Shown: positions 48,737-60,174 of the stretch, one piece after another
Numbering within the stretch: position 1 is the stretch's first letter
Layout of the letters: each line of letters starts with the position of its first letter
DNA from: Promerops cafer
Taxonomy: Eukaryota > Chordata > Aves > Passeriformes > Nectariniidae
Assembly (NCBI GenBank): GCA_013398275.1
Contig: VZSE01014931.1
Span: 992,001 to 1,056,000 of the forward strand
Direction of reading: 5' to 3'
DNA length: 64,000 nt
The notes under the pieces: model-generated
Database searches by the model: none
Told to the model about the DNA's origin: nothing
Seen by the model: the letters and a program-made list of their open reading frames with translations, nothing else
Translations under genes and position numbers: made by a program

Positions 48737-51331
48737 CTTAAGGATACTCATGATCTGGAGTTGTTTACAGTGACTTCAAGAGCTGTAAGCTCTAGCTAAG
48801 GAGATCTGGAATGAAAGAGAGAGAAAAGAATTCCCAGCAGCTCTCATAAGCAGCACAGGCAATAGGCTTAGACATGAAAGCAGGGAAGGAGTTGGTGAAA
48901 GAGTTGGGGTGGCAAGCGAGAAGCAGTAGAACAGAATGATTTGTCTCTAGATATTGCTTCAGTCTCCCTTGAAAACTCAAACACTATTATGTCAAATATG
49001 TCTGCTATACCTTTTCTTTCTAAATGAAAGCAAAAAGCTGCAACACTTCCATCAAAAATATATTTTAAAAAATATCTGAACACAGTAAGCAAGCGAATAC
49101 CAAGCTCAATGCCTGCTTGTAGCTTTCTCAGACAGTTCCCTCTGGGCTGACATTTTCCATGCTTGAAGTAAAGGAGCATGTATATAAAATACACATGCAC
49201 AGTGCTGCTGTAAATGGGAAGTTTTGTCAGAAATTCAGCAATAGAGTTTCATGTAGTTTTGGTGGTGCTAGTTTTTCCTTGCTTTCCAGGCAAATAGTTT
49301 TCAGTTGCTTCTGTTGTACTGAGATGACATGAAATTCTCATTTAATTGTCAGTGTGCTTCTGAACATATGCTCTCACTGAGTCTTGCTTGGAGGGATTTG
49401 GGGTCTGTTTCTGGCTAACCAGGCTTACAGACACTTTTAAAGAATACAGTTGGTGCCAGCATATGCAGAGCAGGGTTCCCCTAGCTCATGCGTCTGTTGC
49501 GCGCACACACTCGCACAAACACGCGTCCTCTCAGCTAGGGGCCTTTGGAAGCCAGGACAGGGTGCAGCTGCCTGGAAATGTGTTACTAGAAAAATCAAGG
49601 GCTTGAAAGCAAGCATTTGGAGCACCTCTACTACCTAAGCAGGAATCAATGACTCTGCTCAATGACCTCTGCACAATTTTGAAAACCTTTGTGGAAATAA
49701 ATGCATCCCAAAAGGAGAGGAGGACGGCAGGTCTCTGAGCTTGAACATTTTTATTGGTGGCAATCTTATAACTAAAACAGAGGGGTAGAGGTAAAGGGGC
49801 TGAGCATGCCATCTTCTCAGGGTCAGAAAGAATATGCAGTAATATAGCACAGTTTTCCTGCTGTCTCTATCTTTCCTCCTAAGTACGTCACTTAAGGCTG
49901 TCATGCTACACGGCCCACGCGTTCTTATGGCTACCGAGATGGCTGAGTCTCTGATTTTGCTTCCTTGCAATTTTAATATATTGTTTTATTCTTTAATCCC
50001 CTCTAAGACTTTTTAAGCTCTTTGAGCCATTGAAATAATCTTTCTTTCTGGCATTCCTCTTTCTCTGTTGCCTCCCCATTAGTCTTCCATGCTTTGCACT
50101 CCATTTGCCCAGCTAGGAGTTGCAGTCCGATAGCCTTGTTTATTTTCCCTATGTTGTAGCAAAGGATTTGATTGATTGCACTAAGGTAGGTTTTGAAATG
50201 GATATTTCAACAACTCTGGTGCTGGTTGTCACAACACTAAAGTACCAATGTGTGTACGTTGTACCTGTCCCCCAAGTGTAACTGGGAAAAGAAAATATAT
50301 ATTGAATAATGAAATAAAACAGAAATGCATTTAAAGTAATAACAAAACCAGAGTAAACATCCTCAGTGTGTCATTTTCCTTAAAGGAAGGCTTTTGCAAT
50401 TTAACTACATGAACATGTACATGAATAATAGTATGAGAAGAGACAGTGTTATTTTCTTTTGGTTAATGCACACTATCTGGTCTGCTGTTAGCAATCTGAA
50501 TTCATTCACACCTCCATGGCCACTGTGATTTTGTGTATACCACCATGTTATACACTTACATTTTAAGATTCCTTTGTCTATTGCTGGCATCCTAGATTTT
50601 ACAAAGTAAAAGTACTGTGTAAATCCCCAGTATTTTGTCTGGTTAATGCTTTTGGTGGGAAGGTTTACAATGTGCATTTTGCAGGGTGTGCACCATAAAG
50701 CAAGACACAGTGCTTCCACTTTTCAGTCCCTTGAAGCAGAATTCAGGATAGTCACATTTAAGCTTTATAGCTGGCTGTGTTGTGGTATGCTTCCTGTATT
50801 TCCCTTGCTGTCACCTCTGATGGTCTTGTCTTAATTCTGTGACTGGTTCTTTCCACAAGCAGGCTTAGTTTCCTGACAGTTTTAACAGTAGTAAATTTTA
50901 CTTTCCTGGTCTGCTTGAGCTGGGGTCTTTAAAAGCTCTTTAGGGGGAAAAAAAAAAAAAAAAAATGGCATATTCTAGACCTGCAAAGCAGATTTAAAAG
51001 AGAGATCAGCAGTTCCTGAACCAAGCACAGAGAAGAGTGCTGAAAATGCCTGCCTCCCAGGAGCCAGTGCCAAAAGGAGGGTAGATGCTGATGGTGCCTT
51101 CTCTAGGGAGGCAGCCTGGGCTGGAAAAGGAGCCTTCCCTGGATTAACCTCATTGCAGCCCCAGGTTTTGCAGATGCTGCACCAGGGTGGTGCTGTGGCA
51201 CCTCACTGCCGGGGCTGAGTGCTGCAAAATGTCAAGAGTCCCTGACTGTTGTGTGTGCAGGCTGCTTATCCCCATTTCTTTACCTGCTGCTGTTTAGCTT
51301 TCCATTCTTTTCCTGTTTTGTTTATGTTCAG
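48737..51331. other. Single-copy non-coding DNA
   Basis: No gene is recognised. It contains a short CG/CA alternating stretch (TGCGCGCACACAC, 49498-49510) and an 18-A run at 50948-50965. Confidence 0.55.
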
Positions 51332-51362
51332 GCATGCCTGTAGTTTCTATGTAAGTAGTAAG
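51332..51362 (+). other. Candidate microexon, 31 nt
   Basis: A very strong acceptor (TTTTCCTGTTTTGTTTATGTTCAG region, AG at 51330-51331) sits behind about 60 nt of pyrimidine-rich sequence that includes a TGCTGCTG cluster. The donor is AAG then GTAAGCT from 51363, and an alternative donor GTAAGTAG lies at 51351. One frame is open, ending in phase 0; the other two have stops. Neural microexons often have strong pyrimidine tracts and UGC motifs upstream, though here the UGC cluster is about 45 nt away, further than usual. Confidence 0.2.
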
Positions 51363-54300
51363 GTAAGCTCTAATAGAGTTGCAAACACTGCAGGGAAATA
51401 ATGGCTGTCAAACCACAACAATTCCTTTTCCATCGTAATAATAATAACAAAACAAATCCAGGGAATTATCTAACCCTGATACATCTTTCCATTCTCTCCC
51501 TTGTCTTCTTCAATATGGAGTTGAAGTAAATGTTAGTTAAAGATTTAAAGCCTGTGACATTCCTGGTTTTGCTTGGGGACTTGGCCCTTATTTCAGAAGA
51601 CAGGGCTGCACAGTAGCATGCTGTGCTTCCTGGCGTCGACAAAGCCATGCAGATCTCTGGAATTTTTTTTGTTTCTCTTTGAAGCACCAGTCCAATGGGA
51701 CATGTATCTATCTAGTTTTAGATATTCTTTCTTTCTGTAGGACTACCTGTCATGCTTAAATTTAAACAGTGTGGAAAGGGTCTGAGGGAATTCCCAACTG
51801 CAGCAGTTCAAAGCTGGAATGAGAAGGGGTCTGCTGCCATATTAGATGCATGTGTTCATAATTGGGTGATTTAGCAATTAGCATAGCTGCTGTACATATA
51901 ACTGGATACTTAAAATCAAGAATTTGCCAGCATCCTCAGTGTGCTCTCCTATTCACTGTTATTCAGAGGGAGAGGGTTGTTTTGAAACTTCCTCTGCATC
52001 ACCAGATTGTCAAAATCCAGCTTCCTTATGAATTTTGAACAATATATAATTTCTTTTTCTGACCCTTATTTATTTCTTTAGAAAGAAGAAAGAGCTTCCA
52101 TCACTCATTCTTCTTTGTAATTTGATGCTGTTTGTTTATTGACTTATTTATAAAGCACCTCTGGCATGTGTGGCACTTTACAGGCAAATAATATTGACAG
52201 GTCCTTCTTTACTGCAGGCTGAGCACTCCTTTGTGCCTATTTCATGCTGCCCTGCAGTGCTGCAGCACCATTATGTACTGACCTAGCTGGGACATTGCCT
52301 CAGGGAGCCACAGTGGGTTTGGGAACCTCTTAGTACAGGTGCATGAGCAGGCAGCCAAAGAGGGAAGATGGATCTGCTTCTGCACCTTCAGGGGTTAGCA
52401 CTGAAAGGAACAGCAGAGACCTTCAGCTTCTCAGATTTAGGAACGCTTTGCTCAGCTCTACCACTTGAATGGCATTACTTTGAAGGGAAGCTGATGGTGT
52501 GGTTGTGGCCTTCAGTTCCTCTACTTATGCTTCTTTTGGAGAGCCTGGAAGCTGGTTATAGTGTGATGGGGACGCAGATGAGAGCAGATCCCCACTGCAT
52601 GCTTAATGTATCCAGTGTACCTGGCCCTCCTATCTGTTTGCTTGCCTTTCTCAGGGCGTTACCTGGCACTTAACCTCACTGTTGTTCTTGTCATCCACAC
52701 CACTAAAAGTGAGCTCTCCTCAGGCCAAAGAAGTCAAATGTAAAGGTTTTGGTGCCATGATGTTTCATTTTGGAGAATGTCTTTAGTTTTCCACTGATAG
52801 CAGGCCAAGCCACCATCAGTGCGTAACAGCGTTCAGCAAAGGAGATGGAAAGGAGAGCAAAAAAATTGCTGCCTTAATGGGGTTGGGAGCCACTGACAAT
52901 CTCCAGAGTGTAATGTCTTAGATCCACACCTCATCACTTCCCAAAAAAACAGAGAAAGGAAGAAAAGGGCTGCCGAGCCAAGAGAAGTCTTTACTAGCTA
53001 GTCTTCGCTTTCCTCCTCCTCTCTCCAATCTGCCTTCAATCTTTAATGGAGAAACTTACAGCTCCAGAACTAATACTTTCCCACATTGCATTAATCCTAA
53101 TTGACTTGGATATAAGTTCCCCCTTCTACTATCTTCAGCATGGCATTACCATTTGCCCCTTGGGAACCCACAGCCACCTCTGCTCACTGACTCTTGCTGG
53201 CAGCTTTTGCACAGGAGAGCACTGTTTGCCAGTGGGATGCATGGAGTGGAGCTGCAAGGACAAAGCCAGTGACCTTGCTGGAGAGCTCAGGACACAAACT
53301 ATGAGAAGTTGCTGTGTTTGTGTTTAGGTTAGATATGTGCTCTCAGAGGTTCTGAGATTGCAAATTGGTTGGGTCAGCATCCCCCTCCATCTGGGAATTG
53401 GTGATGATCACAAGGCACTACTGGGTTTTTTGCATGGATGGGTGTTAATCAGGGTTTAAAAGGGAGGGGGAATGTGCTTGGATGTTGAGACTGAACCAGC
53501 GAGAACTGGCAAGAATTGTTGTGGCTGATTTCCATCATGTCTTCATCGTGACTTCAGTTAGTCCAGGCATCTTGCCTTCCCTCCTGTCTGTCTACCTATT
53601 TTTCTTCAGTCAACTTCTGACTTCTAATTCCCACTATCCCTCTTTTTATCTATTTCTGTGGATGTCTGCACTCCATTCTTTTCCAACTCCTTTTTTGTCA
53701 TTAGTGTAGCTACTATTAATCTCTTCTTCTTGCAAAATGGGGAAACTAAGGCAAAAATCAATTGATTCAGAATCACTGAGGAAGCTGGAACTCATGCAAC
53801 CCATGTCCTAAGCCCCATGCCTGGCAGCAAACCTGATCAGTGCTGTTTTTCCACGTCATTCCAGTGGTTAATCTCTGCAAGACAGTGATCTTACCTTTGT
53901 TACTTCTCCATTCCATACAGTCTTTTGAAGTCACAATGGTACCTGACACACACACACCAGATCCTGTGAGAAGCAGAGAGAGCTTGCGTGGAGAGACACG
54001 GAAATTAGGTGAAAGGAGATGGATACATGGAAAGGATCAAAGATGACAGAGTAATGAAACAGAAAAAGCAGTGTGGGTGGCAGGCGGGAGGCAGTGTGGG
54101 GTGGGAACAAGGGTGCCCAGCCTAGGGCAGCTGCAGCTCAAGGCAGGGGAAAAGGGCGCTGCAGTCACGTACTTTGGTGGCACTTGTGCAGCAAGGGGCA
54201 GGATGTGGGGTGTCTCTATGTGTGTGTGTGGTGATGGGCCTTGTAACTGCAGGGGAATTATGTGCAGCCTGAGTTTCTTAAGATACTGGAGAAGCCAGTG

Positions 54301-55883
54301 CCTGTGTGCTCTTTTCTATATCTGCAGATCTATGCTTTTTTTTTTTTTTTTTNTTTTTTTTTTTTTTTTTGATTTTTTTGACACTGTGCTGGGATTTGAT
54401 CAGACAGAGAACACAGGGGAGAAGAGGGGGATTACTGCAAGAGCTTTTCGTGCCTCTGTCTCTTCTTCCGCTCCAATTGTTTTTCATTCTCACTACTGTA
54501 TCTTTCCCACCAGCAGCTCTCAGTTCTTTCTTGCTTGGCAGCACCTTTCTTGGATCATCCCAGTCAAAGTCCTTTTCTTTTTAGAGCACCCTTCCAAAAA
54601 AGGTACACCCTGGATGACAAATACTTGATTTTTATTCCCTATTTCCCCACCCAAGCCAGTATGCTGGTTGTTAGCTTTGCTCCTCTGTGAACTCAGCTGG
54701 CAGGAATGGATACTGTAGACATTTCTGGTCTTTTTCTATTCCTCAGACCACTGTGGTTATGGAAAGAGGACAGAGAGTTTTATTGTTTTTTGTAAAGTGG
54801 ATTAGCCTCTAAAGATTGTTGACTTTCTCCCTTTTAAATACCCCTCACAACATTTTTGTATGCCCAGCTTCTTTCCCAGGATTCCCCCACTGCCTGTAGG
54901 AATGGCTGGCCTCAGCTGGAGGTCAACAGATAGGGGAGTGAAAATGTGATCAGTGCAAGGCCCAGGCTTCCAGATGAGTTCCAAGAATTTAATTTTTGTC
55001 ACAAAAGATGTCCCTGCAGCTTAGATACGGGTTAACTACCCTTGTCTATTGAAAGTGGCTAGAGGCTCAATTTTGTTTCATGCTCTTCATTGAGCAATAC
55101 TAATAGCAGTGTAATTTATGTAGGAGAAAGCAGATGAGTCAAAGGACCTTGCAAAGATCCTTAACACATTCAGTTTATTTTCTAAGAGCTAAACTGTCAT
55201 GGCAGCTTTGAGGTTATCCCACAAATGTGGAAATGTCAAGTCTTAATCCTGTACTCTGTTGCAAGGAATTGTGATGCACCATAAGGAGCTATGGGCATTT
55301 TCTGAGCAGGACCATGCCATTCCTGTGCCTCTTCTGCCTCTCTGCTTTCTCCTCATCTATTGACTTCAGCTATTCTGTCTGTTTTGTTATTTACACCCCA
55401 AAATCTGTCCTTCTGTTTTCAGGAATAACATGAGAATTCATTGTTATCTGAAAATAGATAACAAATGGGGTTGTTTGTTGAGAAATTGTCCTGCCTTTGC
55501 GTGTTGTTGTTGTTGCTGTTTGGAATTTTTATCTGCTGAAGTGTGGATTACACTAGAGGAAACATCTTTGCCTGGAGGCCCCTCACAGCACTTTGGAGAG
55601 GCCATGGAGTGCAGCAGAGATGCTGTGGCTTGCAGACTAAGGCTGAGTCCAAAAGAGCCCAAGGTTTACCCTATTTGTAGGACAACACCAGAAGCTTGCT
55701 AGCTGATGAACTGACTTGAAAAAACATTGAGAAAGCAGACAAATTACTGGCAGCAAGACCCTTTTATCAGGAGAATATATGACAAAGTGTTCACTTGCAG
55801 AAGCCCTGCAGGGCAAAGTGCATTGCCCAGGATGCCACCTCAGCAGAGGACCTTGGGGAACAGGGAGATGTGCTCTTACTCAC
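51363..55883. other. Single-copy non-coding DNA, contains a gap in poly-T
   Basis: No gene is recognised. A stretch near 52,140-52,200 (TTATTTATAAAGCACC, later GGCACTTTACAGGCAAATAA) looks like a degenerate palindromic terminus of an old transposon, but I cannot assign a family. Confidence 0.5.
54336..54370. repeat. Poly-T tract with a single N in the middle
   Basis: Seventeen T (54336-54352), one N (54353) and seventeen T (54354-54370). The exact symmetry suggests two contig ends, each stopping in the same homopolymer, joined by a one-base placeholder. The true length is unknown. Confidence 0.85.
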
Positions 55884-55911
55884 CTTAACAAGCAATTCTC
55901 TCCTTCCAAAC
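55884..55911 (-). other. Candidate microexon, 28 nt
   Basis: On the minus strand the acceptor is excellent: a CATTTTTTTCTTTTTCC tract, then TAACCAG with AG at 55913-55912. The donor is AAG then GTGAGTAAG, also very strong. Two of three frames are open. It lies 492 nt downstream (minus strand) of the candidate exon at 56451-56404, and one frame is open across both. No protein family is recognised. By splice-site strength it is among the best exon candidates in the window. Confidence 0.25.
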
Positions 55912-56403
55912 CTGGTTAGGAAAAAGAAAAAAATGTTTGTTACAAACAGTTGCTTCCCCAGACTAGGGACAGGCCTAGCTTATTATTCTGAGTTTTAACT
56001 ACTATACCACTTGGCAAAATAAATGAAGAAGGAAATCTGATAGTCCCTAAGTAAACATTAGCTGGTTGTCATGTCCCTCTGAAGACTTTAAATGCTGTTT
56101 TCCGCTCTCCAGCTTCTCTATCATGCCAGCACTGCAGTTTCTGAACTCTTATTGCTCCAGTAAATATTGATCACAGTGTATGAAAGCCAAAGTTGCCTCA
56201 TTACTACTTTTAACCTCAGAAAGCCACTCGTGCCTGCCAGCTGCTGGGTGGTAGGCAAGATGGGAGAGAAAAAACCATCTCACCCTGCTTCTCTGCAGGC
56301 TTACATACACAAGTTTGCAAGGCAAAAAAGTGGTTTATTTACTTTTTGTAAACACTGTACACTAGTGTAGGAGGATCAAGGGTCGAAGCATGGAGTTAGT
56401 TAC

Positions 56404-56451
56404 CTGTGTTGCCAAAAATGAACAGAGGGTATAAGTCTGTGGGGATAAAGT
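56404..56451 (-). other. Candidate exon with tandem acceptors, 48 or 33 nt
   Basis: The donor is CACAG then GTAACTAAC. Two good acceptors (CTGTTTCTCCAG, and 15 nt further TTTATCCCCACAG) give lengths of 48 or 33 nt, both multiples of three and both open in frame 0. In-frame alternative acceptors are a known way of adding or dropping five residues. However, joining to the 28-nt candidate downstream keeps an open frame only in a different phase, so the two observations do not fully support each other. Confidence 0.18.
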
Positions 56452-59400
56452 CTGGAGAAACAGGCTGCTTTGTCATTTAGAGACACTGGTTTGGCAGATA
56501 ACAAAGGTAAAGCCCCCGAAATGTCTTTGCTGTGACTAGAAAGTGAAGGAAAGAGAGAAAAGGAGAAGGGGGTGTTGTGGGTGGTGAGTGTGGAGCCGTG
56601 GGTGCCTGCAGAGCTCAGCAGCCAAGCAGGACACACAGCCTGGGAAGACCAGCTTGGTGCTGCTGCCCCAAACGTGGCTCGGGTCATAAAGCTGAGTGCT
56701 TCCACTCTGGCATGCTCCCACCAGCCTGTTTTGGGAAGGCAACCCTTGCTGCTGCAGTGCCTACAGCTTGGATTGCTTCCTGTGGGGTCAGGTTGCTACC
56801 AGCGTGTGAGAAATGTGGGCTTTGGGGCAGATTCAAAGGAGCAGTGGGGCTGCCCCTGTGCTGATGGAGAGGCTCTGCCCAGGCAGGTCTCCTGGCATGC
56901 TGAGGAAGAGTGTATGAGGACCAGGACCAAATCCCAGGTAAATCTGTGAAAATGTTTCTGAATGACTAATACTAAGGGACAGGGACCTAGTTGCTACTAT
57001 TAAATTTTCTGAGTGGATTCACAGTTTGAACTGCATCCATCTGGTTGGTGGGGAGTGTGGGATACACAGGGACATGCATGGCCCTGTTAAAAAACATTGA
57101 GCTTTTGGCACACTGTCGTTACAAATGTGTTACTAAATTGAATCATCTGCCTTTTTTTTCCAGATAAATATAATTATCTCTTGTATGTAGCAGCCTTTCA
57201 TACCAGAAGACCTAGATGCCCTTTATATTTAGATCACAAGTGAATGATTTGAGTGTCTGCAACATTTATTCACATCACTAAACCATCACAGAACTAGGAA
57301 CAATTAGGCATGACCGGTTGTCTTAATTGAGGAAAAGCTGAAGGGACTATAGTAACAGGTTTACAGAGCTCTGTGAGGTCCTTAGGACAAATAATGGGAT
57401 AAAATTGAGGGGCAGGGGCAAAGCTGGTATGGAAGCCCCAAGATGTGTGGGGGCTGCAGGGCAAGAGCCAGTGACAACCAGGGATTTGTAATACTGTGTG
57501 AAGAATTAGCTCCTTTGGTGTGGTGTCAGAGGAATTGGAGGGTAAACTGATTTGCTTGGAGGGGAAAATGGGCAAGGATCTTGACTGCTCTATGTTTAAT
57601 TCTCATTTTATACTATAAACCCAACTAAAATCTGAGAAAGAGTCCCATTGCCATATAATGTATGCGTATGTATATTTAATGAGCAAGTCTGAACTCTTCA
57701 ATCTAAAGTGAAAGCGCTGGTAATTATACAGCCTGGATGACAGCAGGCAAAGCCTCTCCTTGCCCTGGAAGTTTTCTAAAGGAAACATCAAAGGTGTCCT
57801 TCGTGGGCTCAGGCAGTGCCACTCCCTGTGTTACATTTTGCCATGACCCTCGGATGCATGATCTTATGTTTTCCATGGAACAAGCACGAAACTGCCCAGA
57901 TCCTCTCTGGGTAATTTCTGCCTGAAATGCAAAAAGAATAAATATGAACCTTTCAGAGTAAAAGGCAAGTGTAAACTGCCCAGAGATGTGGGTTTTGGTA
58001 TAAATCTCTGCAGTCATGCCTTCTGACCCTGCTCCACAAAATGATTTAACTGAGCCTTGCCATGGCCAGTGATGCAAGTCCCACCTGCCCCAGGTGGAAC
58101 ACTTATCAATTCCAGTTCTGCAGGTGCTTTGCCCCATTACAGCCAAGGGCTACCCATGAATATTTTATCAGGATCTGGGGTGCGCATGCCTAAGTGGAAG
58201 TGCAGTTAGGTGGGCAGTAATGGGAGGGCTTGTTCTCTTAGTTACAAGAGCAAGTGTTTCCTAAATTCTTAAAAGAGTTCAGAGTTGTGGAATAGCTAAT
58301 GTTCAAGTGAGCTTTCCCTGTGCTATAGAGGGAAAAGGCTTTGCTTTTCCAGCTGCCAGATTTTTAAAGATGATGGTGCAGGAGGTTAGGTTCAGTCCTG
58401 GCGGGTAAAGTGCATCCCCTATGGATTTTCCCAGGTGTTGTTTTTGCAAGCCTGCTGCTTGCAGTTTTCCCCTCTGTCCTGAACTCCCATTAATTTCCCT
58501 GGGATGTGTTAGGTACCGAAGGCTGCTGACATTTTAGACTCATCTTCAGGAAATGTCTGCTGCAGTTTTGTGGTCAGGGCTCAGGTGTCTCACTGGGGCA
58601 CTGCAGGGAAAAGGACAGGGCTGCTGCTGGCCACTTGTCAATCTCAGCAGCATTCCAAAGGCAAATGCAGTCTAGTGCTGAGAAAATGCATAGGACAAGG
58701 CATGGGGCAAGAAGAAGGGTGGATTTGTGTCCCTCTGGGATTGAGAATGTCTGTCTGTATGTGGGTGTTGTAAGTGCCATGCAAGTGTTCTTGCAAAAAG
58801 TCTGTCTGCCTGGTGTTTTGCTTTGTTTTCCATGATTCTGGTACCCGAGTGCTTTGTGAAAAAAGCAGGTGTCAGGCATTTGCTGCATCGTGAGGCTGCT
58901 CTTATTTGTGTGGGCACAGTGCTTCCCTTGGCCACAGGCATGCATTTGCATGGGGAAGAAAACAAACAGCAATGTATCCTGGGCACACACGTCATGCAGT
59001 AATTTGGTACTCACGGGCACTGGTCACATTCAGAGAGTAGGCGAGGAAGGGAGGAGAAATGATGGAGGTCAGCTTCCACCACCCATACCCACATTAAGAA
59101 TCAGCTTCTTTTAAAACACTTGCTGCTAATGGGACTGCTCTGTACCAGCAAAGGTGACAGAAACAGGGTCAGCATTAATATGTAAGTGACCTCCTGAATT
59201 AATGTTTACAGTAAGGAGCTGCAGGGGGGCTGATCTTTATTTCATTTGGAGAAAAGCTCAGAGAAGATGGGGAATGGTGAGGGCCACAAAAAAGATGCTC
59301 ATTAAATAGAAGGCTTTCTAAGGCACTGCTTTCGTTTTCAGCTTATTTGCAGGATAAGGATTAGTTTTAATTGTGAGGTTTTGCAGAATAGAAGTGCTTA

Positions 59401-59834
59401 ATAGGCAGAAGGGGCTTTGTATGAGTGTGAAACTGGGACTGGGGAGGGGGGAAGGGCAGCACGGTGTGCAAGGAAAGAGACTGCAGCACACGGAGAGTGC
59501 TGGGGAGAGGTGGCAAGTAGGAGGGTGATGCTGGGCATGCACAGAAGGCAGGATCCTGGATCAGTATAGGAGGCAGGGAGAGTAAATCACTGAGTCTGAG
59601 GATTGCAGAGGGGTAACTGGGGACTGAGATTGGCATGTGGGGACCAGCAGAGGGATTGCAGTGAATGGACGTGCTCTGTGATTTGAAGGGTATGAAATGT
59701 GGAAAATGTTCGATCATTCTACAGGGCAGTGGGTAAAGCAGACAGAATATACCATTAGCGTTTCTCTTTTTTGGAAGATCCCCTTTGGAAGAAATGAGCA
59801 CACTTACAGGTATTGAGTAGATTTGTCCCCCTCT

Positions 59835-59859
59835 TGCACATGTATGCATGCATGCGTGC
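59835..59859. repeat. 25-nt alternating purine-pyrimidine tract
   Basis: Strict alternation over 25 nt, with TGCATGCATGCGTGC at its end. Such tracts can adopt Z-DNA under supercoiling. Confidence 0.6.
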
Positions 59860-60123
59860 TCATTTTGGGGGTTGCTCCCATTCCCAGTCTTATCTGAGAG
59901 CAGTGAAGTTATGACTTGTCACACAGCACATCACTGGCTGGGTAGGAAAGGGGAGCCAGGTCTCCCAGCTTCTAAATCTCCCTGGTAGGTCTTGGGCAAA
60001 GCTGCTTTCTACAAGGACCTTATCAGAGTCCTCTTCAGGAAGACTGGCCTCAGTCTCCCTCATTTCTAAATTATAACCTCTGTCTACCTAAATTCTTTTC
60101 CCTGCTGCACCACCCCCTCACAG

Positions 60124-60174
60124 ACAGCATCCTGGGAGGCGGGTCACAGCATCAGCAGTCACTGTCAGAATGAG
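60124..60174 (+). other. Candidate exon, 51 nt in frame
   Basis: The acceptor ACCACCCCCTCACAG (AG at 60122-60123) and the donor GAG then GTGAGGG (from 60175) bracket 51 nt. This is exactly 17 open codons in frame 0 (contains SWEAGHSISSHC). A second frame is also open. No family is recognised and the segment may be a decoy. Confidence 0.13.

Noticed and set aside
53768..53790. CAGAATCACTGAGGAAG resembling a CR1 terminus
   Set aside because: Only the first 15 nt fit; the following bases do not match the element.
56883..56937. 55-nt plus-strand segment between GCTCTGCCCAG and GTAAATC
   Set aside because: The acceptor tract is interrupted, and it lies among minus-strand candidates with nothing else to support it.
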